Shown here one piece after another: positions 9,432-18,696 of a stretch of 64,000 nt of DNA (position 1 is the stretch's first letter; every line of letters begins with the position of its first letter). This DNA is from Mycolicibacterium nivoides (GTDB lineage Bacteria; Actinomycetota; Actinomycetes; Mycobacteriales; Mycobacteriaceae): contig NZ_CP034072.1 in NCBI RefSeq assembly GCF_003855255.1, forward strand, positions 3,634,298 to 3,698,297, read 5' to 3'. The notes beneath the pieces were generated by a model. The model had not been told where the DNA came from, made no database searches, and was given only the letters and a program-made list of their open reading frames with translations. The position numbers were made by a program, and so were the translations under genes.

Positions 9432-10580
9432 CTAAGGAACGGTGACCGTAGCGGTAGCCGTCTTAGCCGCACCACCCTGAGGCGGAACGTAAGAGGCCGT
9501 GATCACCGACGTACCAGCCGCAACACCCGTCACCAGGCCAGAAGCCGAAACGGTCGCGTTGCTGGCCGTGGCCGACTGGAACGTGCAGCGAGCCGTCACG
9601 TCCGTGCCGTTGTCGTCACGCACCTTGAGCTTCCGCGTACCCGTCCGAGTCGCAAGCGCGAAGTCGCCACCCACAATCGAGATACCCGAAGCGGTTAGCT
9701 GTAGCTCCACAGCGCGGACGAACGACCCGTCGACCTCAGTCACAACCTTGCGGCCAGTGAACACGTCAAGCAGGGTCCGGTCCCCAAGCTGGCTGTAGTC
9801 GTAGTCAGCCAGCCAACGCAGAGCCACGTTGTTAGCCGAGAACGAAGCACCAGCCTTAGCGCCCTCAGGCACAACCGGAGTCCGGTAAGCCAGGATGAAG
9901 GCCGTACGGTGCCACAGATAAGCCTTATCCGGAGCGATAGCCAGCGAACGAACCACGTTCATGCCAGCCAGACGACCCACATGGGCCTCACGCAGAGCCG
10001 AGTTGGCCTGATCGCCAGACCAATCAGCATGACGGAACTGCTTATCCTTAGCCAGAGCCGCAGCCACAGCAGACCCGACCACCAGGACACGGCCATCGGT
10101 AGGCACGAATGCCTCACCCATGCGCTGGTCAGCCGTGATGAACGACGGAACCGTATCCGACGGATCAATCAGAATCGTCTCCTCATACGGAGCGCCCTCG
10201 ATCAGCTCAGCAATGTAATCCTCAAGCTCGAAAGCAACAGCCGAGACCTGCGGCACAAGCACCTGCGACGTGTAGTCGCGGATATCCAACGTGCGCTGCT
10301 CGTCCGTGAACTTAAGCGCGGCGTAGATGTGCTTATCCAGCGTCACGCCGAATGAATGCTCAACCAGCTCAGAAGCGACGACCGTACGGTCCGTATCGCG
10401 CAGGTCTCGCCGGTTAGCCGTGGTGATGGCAGGAACGCGCACGGTAATCGTGTCATTCTTAGAACCACCGAAATTGGTCAGCGGGTTAGTCCACACCAGG
10501 CCAGGTAGAACGATCTCGCGCTGTAGCTGCTTAACGCCAATCTCAGCGACGAGTTCCGGCTTCACGAAAATGTGTGCCAT
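9432..10580 (-). CDS. Major capsid protein (P22-coat-like) with C-terminal Ig-like domain
   Basis: 382 residues, start MAHIFVKPELVAEIGVKQLQ. The N-terminal REIVLPGLVWTNPL...GDTITVRVP-like pattern, here with NDTITVRVPA, matches the P22 gene 5 coat family found in many actinobacteriophages. The last 70 residues form a Big_2-type Ig domain (SASGLVTGVAAGTSVITASY), nearly matching the one on the major tail protein. Scaffold is encoded directly upstream. It assembles the icosahedral shell; the Ig domain is probably a surface decoration. Confidence 0.92.
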   Translation of the reverse strand: MAHIFVKPELVAEIGVKQLQREIVLPGLVWTNPLTNFGGSKNDTITVRVPAITTANRRDLRDTDRTVVASELVEHSFGVTLDKHIYAALKFTDEQRTLDIRDYTSQVLVPQVSAVAFELEDYIAELIEGAPYEETILIDPSDTVPSFITADQRMGEAFVPTDGRVLVVGSAVAAALAKDKQFRHADWSGDQANSALREAHVGRLAGMNVVRSLAIAPDKAYLWHRTAFILAYRTPVVPEGAKAGASFSANNVALRWLADYDYSQLGDRTLLDVFTGRKVVTEVDGSFVRAVELQLTASGISIVGGDFALATRTGTRKLKVRDDNGTDVTARCTFQSATASNATVSASGLVTGVAAGTSVITASYVPPQGGAAKTATATVTVP

Positions 10581-10622
10581 ATGTTTCTCCTATTAATTTG
10601 TTATTAAGTTATTGACTGCTAA

Positions 10623-11222
10623 TTAAGCGCTGCCGCGAGGAATATCCTTAAGAATGTCGTCGGCACTAAGCTCCAAACCATCGTCCGACTGATCACCAGT
10701 CGACGTGAAAGTCATGCGAGCCTTAGGGGACTGAGTAGGCGGCTTCTTCTTATCGCCGTCCTCGTCCTTCTCGACCTTCTGTTCGCTCTTTGGCAAGCCC
10801 TCTAGAAGATCCTCAATGTCTGCGCGAATATCTTCCTCAGAATCTCCCTGAACCCGCTTAGCGAGCTTCTTAGGCAGACCCATTTCATCCGCAATATCGC
10901 GTACCAACTCATTCCGTTCAGCCTTAGTCAGCTTCTCGGTCAGCTTGGTTAGCTCACCCTCGGCCTTCTCGGCACGGCGAGTCAGCTTCTCGATATCCGA
11001 CCCCTTCTCAGCCTCAAGCTTGTCGAACTGCTCGGCCTTGGTCTTAAAGTCCTCAAAGCCTTCGTACTTCTTCCGCTCACGCGCCACCCGGCGCGCAACA
11101 GCCTTATCGAACTCATCCTGAGAGGTAATCGCCTTAAACGTGCTCTCAGACTTCTCAACGGGATCGCCGCCAGTAGGATCGGTCTCGACAGGATCATTGT
11201 TGTCAGGGTCAATATCAGACAT
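10623..11222 (-). CDS. Capsid scaffolding protein
   Basis: 199 residues, highly charged (about 45 percent Asp/Glu/Lys/Arg by eye) and coiled-coil through the middle (KLEAEKGSDIEKLTRRAEKAE), with disordered ends. Charged coiled-coil proteins immediately upstream of the major capsid gene are scaffolds that guide shell assembly and are then lost. Confidence 0.88.
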   Translation of the reverse strand: MSDIDPDNNDPVETDPTGGDPVEKSESTFKAITSQDEFDKAVARRVARERKKYEGFEDFKTKAEQFDKLEAEKGSDIEKLTRRAEKAEGELTKLTEKLTKAERNELVRDIADEMGLPKKLAKRVQGDSEEDIRADIEDLLEGLPKSEQKVEKDEDGDKKKPPTQSPKARMTFTSTGDQSDDGLELSADDILKDIPRGSA

Positions 11223-11272
11223 AGAAAATTCCTCAAAAAGCCAGTCAATAAAACGCGTGACTGTTCCGCGTC

Positions 11273-12328
11273 CTAAGCGATGCTTAGTCTCTTAATCGAA
11301 TCGTCAATGAACTTGACGTTTGGCGAATCCGCCTTAAACCCGCGAGCTAGAAGTCGCTCACGGTTCTTTTGAACGTCGGCAATAATCTTCCGGCGCTCGC
11401 TTAAATCCAGCACATCTGCGCTGTAAGGTGGGGGCGGCGTATAGTTCCGGCGAAAGTTCGCCTCAGGCGACAAATACTTGCCGTCCACGTAATTGCCGTG
11501 ACCATACTGTTCCCACAAATCAAGGAAATACTTAGCGCGCTCATCCCATTTGTCTTTTTCACTAAAGACCGGTCGCATCGTGCATTGACAGTTGTCATGC
11601 ACCTTCGCCGGTCCATCACCGATGAACGCGCGCCTCGTGCCCTTGTCACTATTGGAGGACCACTTAACCTCCCGAACCTTGCGATTCGAGACAGCGAAAG
11701 CGTCCTCTTTGTAGAAAACCGCACCCTGTGACGCCAAGATGGCGCAGAAGTAGCACGGATTGTTGTCGGTCTTACGCGCGTACCCGATAGCCTTACCCTG
11801 CTTTAAACGCCGGGGGGCCTCTCGCTGCACGAACTGCAAAACCTCGGAGCGACCGCCGTCAGTCGCCTTAGTGGCACCCGTCCCTTCGGACTTAGCCTTA
11901 CCGGCTTCCATCGCTTCCGCCTCAGGCTTAGCGCGCGCAACTTGGCGCTTAACCTCAACCGGACCACGAACCCGCATCGCAGTTTGAATGTCCTGCACGG
12001 GAAAATTAACCGCCGCCTTCACAGGTGGCGTAGCGTCTGGCTCACTCGCAAACAAAGCCCGCTGCACATACTCAAACGCCGCTTCGCTGGATTCATCCCA
12101 GCCCATTTTGATTTGTAGCGTGGTGGCGTGCAGCCAAGACGGAGTTGACCCGTCCAGATCGCCAAAGTTAATGATCGGCCACAGCAGGGCCAGGCCCGCC
12201 GCAGTCGTCGCCGCGATCTGCTCCTGGCGCTCGACATGCTGAGTCGCATACCAAGCGGCCAGGGCAGGAACCGCGATCAACGGAAGAGTGGCCTTGTCGT
12301 CCCTATCGTCCTGGTCGTCCTCGGCCAC
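11273..12328 (-). CDS. MuF-like minor capsid / head morphogenesis protein
   Basis: 351 residues. Cys192 and Cys195 (CYFC) and His244, Cys247 and Cys249 (HDNCQC) form the signature of the MuF-type domain encoded after portal in many phages. The first 110 residues are helical. It lies between portal and scaffold; MuF proteins bind portal and go inside the capsid. There is no separate maturation protease in this cluster, so this protein may also have that role, which is inference. Confidence 0.82.
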   Translation of the reverse strand: MAEDDQDDRDDKATLPLIAVPALAAWYATQHVERQEQIAATTAAGLALLWPIINFGDLDGSTPSWLHATTLQIKMGWDESSEAAFEYVQRALFASEPDATPPVKAAVNFPVQDIQTAMRVRGPVEVKRQVARAKPEAEAMEAGKAKSEGTGATKATDGGRSEVLQFVQREAPRRLKQGKAIGYARKTDNNPCYFCAILASQGAVFYKEDAFAVSNRKVREVKWSSNSDKGTRRAFIGDGPAKVHDNCQCTMRPVFSEKDKWDERAKYFLDLWEQYGHGNYVDGKYLSPEANFRRNYTPPPPYSADVLDLSERRKIIADVQKNRERLLARGFKADSPNVKFIDDSIKRLSIA

Positions 12329-12345
12329 CCATCCCCCTTATTCAG

Positions 12346-14001
12346 TTATGCAGCCCTACTCGACGGGTCGTTACCGTTCACCCCGCCGGACTTCTTAGGC
12401 GTCCGCTTGGACGTAGAGCTGGTCTTGCGCGCAGCCGGAGCCGCCCCACCGGCAGGCTGAGCCGGAGCCGCCTTAGCGACCTCCACAGCCTGCTTCCGCT
12501 GAGCCTCCGCATTCTGCTTAGCCAAATCCTTCTGAGCCTTAGCCTGCGCATCCTGCAACGCCTTCTGGACATCGCCCTGCGCCTCAATGACCTGCTTCTG
12601 CGTATCAACCTCAATCTCGGCTGCGAACTCGCCGCCAGGACCATTAGCCGTCCACCACAAGAGCATCTGCGTCATCTCGTCGTCGTCGTTGAAGTGCTCG
12701 CGCATCGTCTCAACGTCCGTCTTAGTAATGCCCGGAATCAGACCCCATAGGAACTCCTTAGGCATACCCAGCATCGTCGCGGCCTTGCCATAAGCGTCCA
12801 CAGCCTGAGCCAGCGACCGCACCGACGTGTCCTGCCACGACACACTGGCCGTGAAGTCACGCGCGCCCGCCGCATCACCCTCGACATGCGCCGCAAGCCG
12901 AAGCAACTGGTTATGCGCCGACCCAAACGTCACCTGACGCTCATAAAGCTTCTGGATCGTGCCCTTAGTGGCCGCTGTAAGCGCATCTGCCGAAAGATTG
13001 GCAAGCTGCCCATTAAGAATCCACACCGGCACCTGAGCGTTGTTAGCGAGGATTTCAACGTCCTGCGTATGCGCCGCGATAAAGCCATCAAGGCTCGTCT
13101 CCGGCAGCGTGTAGAACTTCGCCTCATGATTGCCGTGCATCAGAATGTCGTCCTGAGCCAGGATCAACTTCGCGCGCTGCTGCTCCTCCGGCGTAGCGTC
13201 CTCAGACAGGTCGTCAATGCCAGTAGCAACCTTGACCTTCCAAGAGTTGTAATGCTGAGCCAACAGACGGTCGTAATCGGTCTTGTCGATCTTCGACGCC
13301 ACCGGCACCAGATACTCGACCTCACCCATAGTGAAGCCGTCCAGGTCCATCATGTTCACGTACCGCACAAACGGGCACACGCCCACGCCGTGACGTACCT
13401 TCTTAATCGTCTGCTCGTTAGGGAAGCTCCCCGGCGACGGCATCTTAAGCTCGTAATAGAACTCGTCCGTATACAGCCGCACATACTTACCGTTAGCGGC
13501 AAGCTCTAGCGCATACCGTGGGTACTCGTCATTGATCTGATCCTCATAAAGGGCCAGCAGACGACGCGGAGACACACCACGAATCTCAGCCTGATTCTTA
13601 CCGTCCCACGCCTCACCCGGCAGCACGCGCGCATACGCATACCCATAGGTCAGCGCGGCCCGGTGAATCGCAATCTGACGAGACTGCATATTGTTCGCGT
13701 TCCACGTCTGCCAAGGCCCCTTAGTGTTCTCCTTAGAACCCTCAGCCCGGTAGCCGTCCACAAACAACGCCTGAGTGAAATGAGTGACCACCAACCCCAA
13801 CCACGGAGTCTTAGCGAGCTTAAGTAGCGCCCGCTTCTCAGGGTTAGCGTTCTGAATCAAATAATCTGGCTGTTCGCCGCGCGCCCAGTTAGCAATCTTG
13901 TCCAACTTGTCGCGCCGACGCACAAACTCCGGCCACAACGTATTCTCAACGAACTTCCGGACGTCACCGTCCGAGATTTCCTCGGGAAGTTCAATAGCCA
14001 T
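12346..14001 (-). CDS. Portal protein
   Basis: 551 residues, MAIELPEEISDGDVRKFVENTL..., followed by the SPP1 gp6-like pattern with WLGLVVTHFTQALFVDGYR near residues 68-86. The C-terminal 100 residues are Ala/Lys/Gln-rich coiled coil. It immediately follows the large terminase, with one base between stop and start. It forms the dodecameric ring for DNA packaging. Confidence 0.92.
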   Translation of the reverse strand: MAIELPEEISDGDVRKFVENTLWPEFVRRRDKLDKIANWARGEQPDYLIQNANPEKRALLKLAKTPWLGLVVTHFTQALFVDGYRAEGSKENTKGPWQTWNANNMQSRQIAIHRAALTYGYAYARVLPGEAWDGKNQAEIRGVSPRRLLALYEDQINDEYPRYALELAANGKYVRLYTDEFYYELKMPSPGSFPNEQTIKKVRHGVGVCPFVRYVNMMDLDGFTMGEVEYLVPVASKIDKTDYDRLLAQHYNSWKVKVATGIDDLSEDATPEEQQRAKLILAQDDILMHGNHEAKFYTLPETSLDGFIAAHTQDVEILANNAQVPVWILNGQLANLSADALTAATKGTIQKLYERQVTFGSAHNQLLRLAAHVEGDAAGARDFTASVSWQDTSVRSLAQAVDAYGKAATMLGMPKEFLWGLIPGITKTDVETMREHFNDDDEMTQMLLWWTANGPGGEFAAEIEVDTQKQVIEAQGDVQKALQDAQAKAQKDLAKQNAEAQRKQAVEVAKAAPAQPAGGAAPAARKTSSTSKRTPKKSGGVNGNDPSSRAA

Positions 14002-15570
14002 TTACACCATCCTGTACCGCTTCTTCTTAGTCATGGATTCCTCAGCCGATTCCAGGGTCAGAATCCGGTTGGCGTAAGAACACGCGACAATGCCAGTGAT
14101 ATCGACGTTCGTCCCTTTACGAAGCCAGCCCCAGCCGCCGTGCTCAATCTTTCCGATTGGATACTTAGTAGCCCCGGCCAAACCAGACACAAGCGTGTCG
14201 TCGTCCAAGTGAGTCAGCTTCTCGCTAACCACATCGTCGTAAAACTTCGCAGTAGCCGCCGCAACCTCTTGAGGCGTCAGCATGTGGACCTTGTAGCCGA
14301 TCTGTTCAAGCTCGGCGTAATACGCGCCAGCTTGCGCACCAGCCTGCAAAGCGACCGCCCTAGGGGGCGTGCTTGAGCTGATAAGCCGCTGCATCGTCGG
14401 GATAATCCAGTTAGTGCCCTCGTCGGCCACCAGAACCTCAACATGAGACCGGCCATCCGGACGCTTACCCGCCAGCGCAATAGAACCCCAAGCGCGGTCC
14501 GGAGCCACGTCCACACAGGCGACCGTCCACTCGACTTCCACCGAAGGCTGTTCACCGTTAGGCAGATCGTCAATCTTGCAGGCTTCCCAACTGTCCATCG
14601 GGATCACGGAGTTAACGCGGGGGTCATCCCACATGCCCATGTGCTCGCGGGCGAACTCAACAAAGTCCATTCCCATGAACTCGGCCTCAAGGTTGCGAAG
14701 CGAGCAGAACGGAGCACCCAACGACGCCTGAGCTACAGGCCACAGCGCGCGGTCAGTCGGATCAGCACCCTCAGGTAGCGACCACTCCGCAAAAAGCAAG
14801 TTCGGGTCAGCCTTAGCGATACCAACGTCCCGAAGCTTCGTGAGCATTTCGGAATCCTCGGTACCCGCCGAACTGGTAAACCACGTCTGCGGATTGCGGT
14901 TAGCACGCTGAGTCGGACCCAACGAGCCCCACTCGGCATGGGACAGGGCGTAAGCCTCGTCGCACACAACCAAGTCAATGTCACGGAAGCCACGGCCAGA
15001 ATCGGGAGACCGGGCAATGTAGCGGACGAACCGCTCACCATCCAGATAGCCCTTACCGGCCTTAAGCCGGATAGACGTTTCCTCGCCACCATTCTTAGGC
15101 CGCATACACATGTCGGCCAGGTCTTGGTAGTTCTCAATCCGGTTCCGGAGCGTCTGCCAAGACAGGGTTGCCGTCTTAGCCTGCTGCGCCGTGTGGAAAA
15201 TCTTCTCGTTCAGCTCGAATAGGCCGAACAGCTCCCGCGCCTCAAGCAGCTCGGTCTTGCCCTGCTGCCTCACAACGATCAGGCCGACGCGCCGCGCCGA
15301 CCACAGGCCATCAATCGTCTCGCCCAGCGAGTGCCTAAACAGCGCCTCTTGCCAGGGCAATAGGTTGTAGCCGAAGTTCTCGACAAAATCGACACCATCG
15401 TCGGCCATCGACGTAAAGAACGTCGGATAGTTGCTTAGACGAGGCTTCTGATTACCGGAAAGCTCCGGCCACTTCTCGGAAGGGTCCGCAATATCGGCGA
15501 ATACTTGCGCCTCAAGCCGCGCCTGGTCGACCTCTTCCTCCGACAACGGCTCTGCGACCGTCATAGGCAT
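14002..15570 (-). CDS. Terminase large subunit
   Basis: 522 residues. The ATPase domain has a Walker A variant RQQGKT at 101-106 and Walker B VVCDEA at 201-206, with coupling motif TSSAG at 232-236. The C-terminal RNase H-like nuclease begins with ACVDVAPD (Asp354). The enzyme cuts and pumps DNA into the head through portal. The short form and HK97-like layout fit cos-type packaging, but the packaging type cannot be proved from the protein alone. Confidence 0.95.
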   Translation of the reverse strand: MPMTVAEPLSEEEVDQARLEAQVFADIADPSEKWPELSGNQKPRLSNYPTFFTSMADDGVDFVENFGYNLLPWQEALFRHSLGETIDGLWSARRVGLIVVRQQGKTELLEARELFGLFELNEKIFHTAQQAKTATLSWQTLRNRIENYQDLADMCMRPKNGGEETSIRLKAGKGYLDGERFVRYIARSPDSGRGFRDIDLVVCDEAYALSHAEWGSLGPTQRANRNPQTWFTSSAGTEDSEMLTKLRDVGIAKADPNLLFAEWSLPEGADPTDRALWPVAQASLGAPFCSLRNLEAEFMGMDFVEFAREHMGMWDDPRVNSVIPMDSWEACKIDDLPNGEQPSVEVEWTVACVDVAPDRAWGSIALAGKRPDGRSHVEVLVADEGTNWIIPTMQRLISSSTPPRAVALQAGAQAGAYYAELEQIGYKVHMLTPQEVAAATAKFYDDVVSEKLTHLDDDTLVSGLAGATKYPIGKIEHGGWGWLRKGTNVDITGIVACSYANRILTLESAEESMTKKKRYRMV

Positions 15571-15773
15571 TAGTCATCACCAAATCCAATCTCTAGAGAA
15601 TCAATAACGTCAGCCACAGCCGCACGCTTAAGCATGTATTCGTATTCGACGCGCTCACCGTCGGCCTCACGTGCCCATTGGCGCTTCTCAGCCGCCCTAG
15701 TGCCCGTCCACTCGTCGCAGCAGGGACAAACAACCCCGCGCCCAGACCGAATGGACTGCATCATCCCCGGCAC
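15570..15773 (-). CDS. Small CPxC protein between the terminase genes
   Basis: 67 residues with a single CPCC knuckle (residues 16-19) followed by a charged helix. It overlaps both terminase genes by one base, so it is co-translated with them. No family is recognised; it could be a packaging accessory. Confidence 0.65.
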   Translation of the reverse strand: MPGMMQSIRSGRGVVCPCCDEWTGTRAAEKRQWAREADGERVEYEYMLKRAAVADVIDSLEIGFGDD

Positions 15774-16162
15774 TAGCTCGCCTTCTCAGCGGCCTTCGCG
15801 GCACGCTCCGCACGCCTCTTCGCCAGCTCATCCCACTTCGACTCACCGACCTTCGGCTTAGGCAACTCGCCCAGCCCCATCTTGCCCAGAATGTTCGCCA
15901 AAGCCGTGTACTGCTGACGATGCTCAGAGATAAGTGGGTTAATCACTTCATCGCCCCGCTGGTTATACGAAAGCAGCCGACCGCCAATCTCGGTATCAAG
16001 CTGATCCAGCCTGTCCGCAATACGGCAAGCATTGACCAGAAGCACCCGAGTGGCAGCGTCAAGTTCCCTATCAGCAGTAATGCTGACCCACAGCGTTTCC
16101 CCAGCCTCCATAAGGCCCGCCGGAACAGCGCTTTTAGCCGGTGCCCGCTTACGTGGTGGCAT
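15773..16162 (-). CDS. Terminase small subunit (P27-like)
   Basis: 129 residues: a basic N-terminus (MPPRKRAPAK), a central helical part (DAATRVLLVNACRIADRLDQL) and a basic C-terminal tail. Position and composition match the DNA-recognising small terminase subunit of the P27 type. Confidence 0.82.
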   Translation of the reverse strand: MPPRKRAPAKSAVPAGLMEAGETLWVSITADRELDAATRVLLVNACRIADRLDQLDTEIGGRLLSYNQRGDEVINPLISEHRQQYTALANILGKMGLGELPKPKVGESKWDELAKRRAERAAKAAEKAS

Positions 16163-16170
16163 AAATCCCC

Positions 16171-16548
16171 CTACCCGTACTTCTTAAAGAGTTCCTTCAT
16201 CGCTTTACGCTTATTCTTGCTGGCAGTGCCGAAATAATCGCTCGTGTGCATACCGTTCTTGCGGACAGCCGCATCAGCAATCCGGCCCTTAGTGCGCGGC
16301 CTATCCGTGTACTGCACGCCGATAGACACATCACCCTTCGTGAACGTCCCGTACATGTGCCGAGTAGCGCCCGAAGGGCTGCTAGTCATCAGCTTTTCCG
16401 AGTATTCCCAGCCCTCTTTAGCGCCCAACTGCTGCGCATACTCCATCGCGTTGCGCGGTTTCGCCTGGTAGACGTCCCTAGAGGCTTTCCTAGACGAACG
16501 ATCACGCCCGCCGTAGTTCCGAGCGTGCGGAGCGCCACGACCGCCCAT
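16171..16548 (-). CDS. Basic MGGRG-leader protein, first gene of the virion operon
   Basis: 125 residues, MGGRGAPHARNYGGRDR..., very basic, ending KNKRKAMKELFKKYG. The ribosome site AGGAGG is well placed. Its first residues are shared with two unrelated proteins in this phage (21671-22153 and 27381-27731). Function unknown; position before the small terminase hints at a role in packaging or at cos. Confidence 0.7.
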   Translation of the reverse strand: MGGRGAPHARNYGGRDRSSRKASRDVYQAKPRNAMEYAQQLGAKEGWEYSEKLMTSSPSGATRHMYGTFTKGDVSIGVQYTDRPRTKGRIADAAVRKNGMHTSDYFGTASKNKRKAMKELFKKYG

Positions 16549-16675
16549 AGTGACCTCCTAAGTGGGTGCGACCTGCTGTTTTGTCGCACTTTCCAGGGCT
16601 TTTAACGGTTCTTAATCGCCAGAGAGAGAAGAAACGCTGGCTGATCGAGGAGGGGACCGCGACTCGAAAATCGAC

Positions 16676-16690
16676 ACCCCCCAGGGGGGT
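16676..16690. other. Candidate cos-region palindrome
   Basis: ACCCCCC-A-GGGGGGT, a 7-bp-arm palindrome about 130 bases upstream of the first gene of the terminase operon. GC-rich palindromes of this kind occur near cohesive ends of siphophages. Nothing here proves cleavage, so this is only a candidate. Confidence 0.35.
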
Positions 16691-16876
16691 CAAGTCTCTG
16701 ACCTGCGGTTTCTCTGTTAGCTGGCAGAGGCCGGCTCAGGCTAAGGTCACCCTTAGTCACACGCTTTGGCCTTAGCTCGTACCCTCTGACCTGCGCATAT
16801 GTCGCTATGATCGAAACAATGGCTTAGGCTGGGCCAGCAAACATGTGCTGATCGTTTGCTACGTCGAGGGTCGGGC

Positions 16877-16906
16877 ATGGTACACCCTGTGTACGGTCCA
16901 TGTCAA
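16877..16906 (-). promoter_or_regulatory. Predicted promoter for the virion operon with GTACA-N5-TGTAC operator
   Basis: On the minus strand TTGACA (16906-16901), 18 bases, then TACCAT (16882-16877). The dyad GTACACAGGGTGTAC (16880-16894) covers the -10 side. It would give a leader of about 320 bases before the first virion gene. The operator matches those at the other promoters listed here. Confidence 0.7.
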
Positions 16907-16914
16907 CACTATTG

Positions 16915-17340
16915 GTGTGTCGTGTTTGTGCATGTCGCCCTGTGGCTAACGTGTCCTTAGGCGTGGCCTTAGTCATGCGTTAGCGCTGTGCCCTGTGGGC
17001 TGTGTAGCGCTGTGCGTAGTGCTGCCCTGTGCGATGGCTTAGGTATGTGCCTTGGGTGTGGCTGTGTGCCCTGTGGGCTAGCGCTTAGGGCGTGCCCTGT
17101 GTGTTGGGCGCTCTGGCCGCTGTGTGTGTGGCCGTGCCCTGTGTGTGGGAATGGCGCTGTGTGGCGCTGTGCGCTGTGCTGTGCCGTGTGCCCTAGCGGC
17201 TTGTGTGTCCGCACTGTGTTAGTGGCTGTGTGTGGCTGTGAGGCTGTGTTGTGCGTGCCCTGGCCGCGTGGCTGTGTGGGCTGTGCGCTGTGTGGTGCGG
17301 CTGGCGCTGTGCGTATGGCCGCTGTGTTCTGAAAAGCTGC
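16915..17340. repeat. Non-coding GT-rich, low-complexity spacer
   Basis: About 425 bases with strong strand asymmetry. The plus strand is built from repeated words such as CCCTGTG, GCTGTGTG and GTGGCTGTG with little A. The frames across it are open but encode low-complexity Cys/Val/Ala or His/Thr/Gln sequence with no ribosome site, so I treat it as non-coding. It separates the divergent virion and plus-strand regions. Origin, transcription barrier or spacer are all possible. Confidence 0.6.
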
Positions 17341-17368
17341 TCGGTTCTAACCCTCACCTACGCGCATG

Positions 17369-17397
17369 TTGCGCCTTACGTACACGGCGCGTACTGT
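17369..17397 (+). promoter_or_regulatory. Promoter of first plus-strand unit, with GTAC operator
   Basis: TTGCGC, 17 bases, TACTGT, with dyad GTACACGGCGCGTAC at 17380-17394 overlapping the -10. Two copies of GTCACCAC follow in the leader (17409-17416, 17433-17440). Confidence 0.65.
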
Positions 17398-17441
17398 GTC
17401 GCTTGTCAGTCACCACAACCACCTACCGAAGGGTCACCACA

Positions 17442-17813
17442 ATGAGCACCTACATTGATCAGCTTCTGGACACTGTTACCGATATCGAAGCTGAGCGCGC
17501 TAGCCAGTACGCAGAGCACGACGTAGACGACACCAGCGCCGACGACATTGCAGACATGCACGATTGGGCAGCTAAGGCAGAAGCTGAGCGCGCGTTTGCA
17601 AGGCTTATGCAGCGTGCCCACGGCTTGATTGACCGCGCTTACATGTCCAGCAAGGTTGGCTATGCGCAGAGCGCCATTGCTACGGCTCAGCGTGCCCTCA
17701 CGGTCACTACCGACGCTTACGCAGTGGGTGAGGCTAACCACTTGATCGGCGAAGCAACACGGTTGATTGACCGTCTCAACAACAACTATGCAGCGGCTAA
17801 GGGCCGGTACTAA
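17442..17813 (+). CDS. Helical hypothetical protein
   Basis: 123 residues from an ATG directly after the second GTCACCAC motif. The open frame extends upstream through the GT-rich spacer to a GTG at 17232, but that part is low complexity, so the ATG is preferred. Acidic helical N-terminal half (DTVTDIEAERASQYAEHD) and Ala-rich helices after it. No family recognised. First gene of a four-gene unit ending at the 18416 terminator. Confidence 0.75.
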   Translation: MSTYIDQLLDTVTDIEAERASQYAEHDVDDTSADDIADMHDWAAKAEAERAFARLMQRAHGLIDRAYMSSKVGYAQSAIATAQRALTVTTDAYAVGEANHLIGEATRLIDRLNNNYAAAKGRY

Positions 17814-17896
17814 GCCAGCGTTGCCCGGCCCGGTATGGCTCACAGCCTGCCTGGCCGGTCCCTTACCAGCACTTACCTACAAAAGGAGACACAACA

Positions 17897-18055
17897 ATGG
17901 ACCCGAACGCGACATTGCGGGAATTGCGCGAAATGATTGGCGACAGTGACCCGCATAGCGCAGCACGTTCGCGCCGATACGCGGAATTGATCGAATCGCT
18001 AGACGATTGGCTCTCAAGTGGTGGCTTTCTGCCGAGCGACTGGAATAGGGGATAG
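17897..18055 (+). CDS. Small conserved-type actinophage protein (52 aa)
   Basis: MDPNATLRELREMIGDSD..., ending SGGFLPSDWNRG, after AAAGGAGA. Short proteins with this MDPNATL...LDDWLSSGG layout recur in mycobacterial and Gordonia phages, to my knowledge without known function. The frame lies between two genes with no overlap. Confidence 0.75.
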   Translation: MDPNATLRELREMIGDSDPHSAARSRRYAELIESLDDWLSSGGFLPSDWNRG

Positions 18056-18061
18056 CGCACC

Positions 18062-18301
18062 ATGAACACGCAAACGATCAACGTCACCACAGAACGCAGC
18101 ATGACGCGGGCCGGAGTAATGCGCCTGGCCGCGCTGGTCACGTTTGGCGCTGGCCTGGCCGCGCTGGCGCTGTACTGGCCGCACGCGGACACGCTGAGCG
18201 CTCCCGTACTGCGCTGCACAGTGACCAATGTGGACGGTCACGTGTACCTAGACGATTGCGACACGTACAGCGACAACGTGACGGGGGAACGCCATGCGTA
18301 G
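18062..18301 (+). CDS. Single-pass membrane protein
   Basis: 79 residues with one hydrophobic segment (about residues 19-40, MRLAALVTFGAGLAALALYW) and an outside domain with two Cys that could form a disulfide. Six bases after the previous stop. Unknown function. Confidence 0.7.
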   Translation: MNTQTINVTTERSMTRAGVMRLAALVTFGAGLAALALYWPHADTLSAPVLRCTVTNVDGHVYLDDCDTYSDNVTGERHA

Positions 18302-18395
18302 TTTCATCCCGGTTTGGCACGGTTGCATGACACATAACGCCAACCATTGCGCAGACTGCCGCACGTGCGACTGTCTCAGGGACAAACCGCGCTAG
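18294..18395 (+). CDS. Cys-rich micro-protein (33 aa)
   Basis: MRSFIPVWHGCMTHN..., with five Cys and two His in 33 residues (C11, C19, C22, C25, C27). It overlaps the previous gene by eight bases and is the last gene before the terminator. Probably a small zinc-binding protein. Confidence 0.6.
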   Translation: MRSFIPVWHGCMTHNANHCADCRTCDCLRDKPR

Positions 18396-18415
18396 CCGCG
18401 CTCCCCTGGCTTAGG

Positions 18416-18446
18416 ACCCGTTACCCGGTTGGGTAGCGGGTTCTTT
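18416..18446 (+). terminator. Rho-independent terminator
   Basis: ACCCGTTACCC, loop GGTT, GGGTAGCGGGT, then TCTTT. One wobble pair in an 11-bp stem. Confidence 0.85.
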
Positions 18447-18608
18447 ACGTTGTGGCCTGGCCGCTGAGCGCCAGGCGTAGCCGGACACGAACCAAGCAGC
18501 TCCGTCGTGGCTGCCCTGGCCGCTGGCCTAGTGCCACCTAAGGCCACGTAGTGACACACAGGGACACACAGCCTGATCAGGCACTTTATGCGCGTTGTAC
18601 TTAATCGT

Positions 18609-18637
18609 TTGCAAACATCGTATGTGCTGTGTAACTT
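18609..18637 (+). promoter_or_regulatory. Promoter of the AAA+ ATPase gene
   Basis: TTGCAA, 17 bases, TAACTT, with a degenerate dyad GTATGTGCTGTGTAA at 18620-18634 and one GTCACCAC (18645-18652) in the leader. Confidence 0.55.
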
Positions 18638-18696
18638 GTCTCTTGTCACCACAACCTAGCCGGACCAACCAACCGGCCCGCGAAAGGACTACCGAT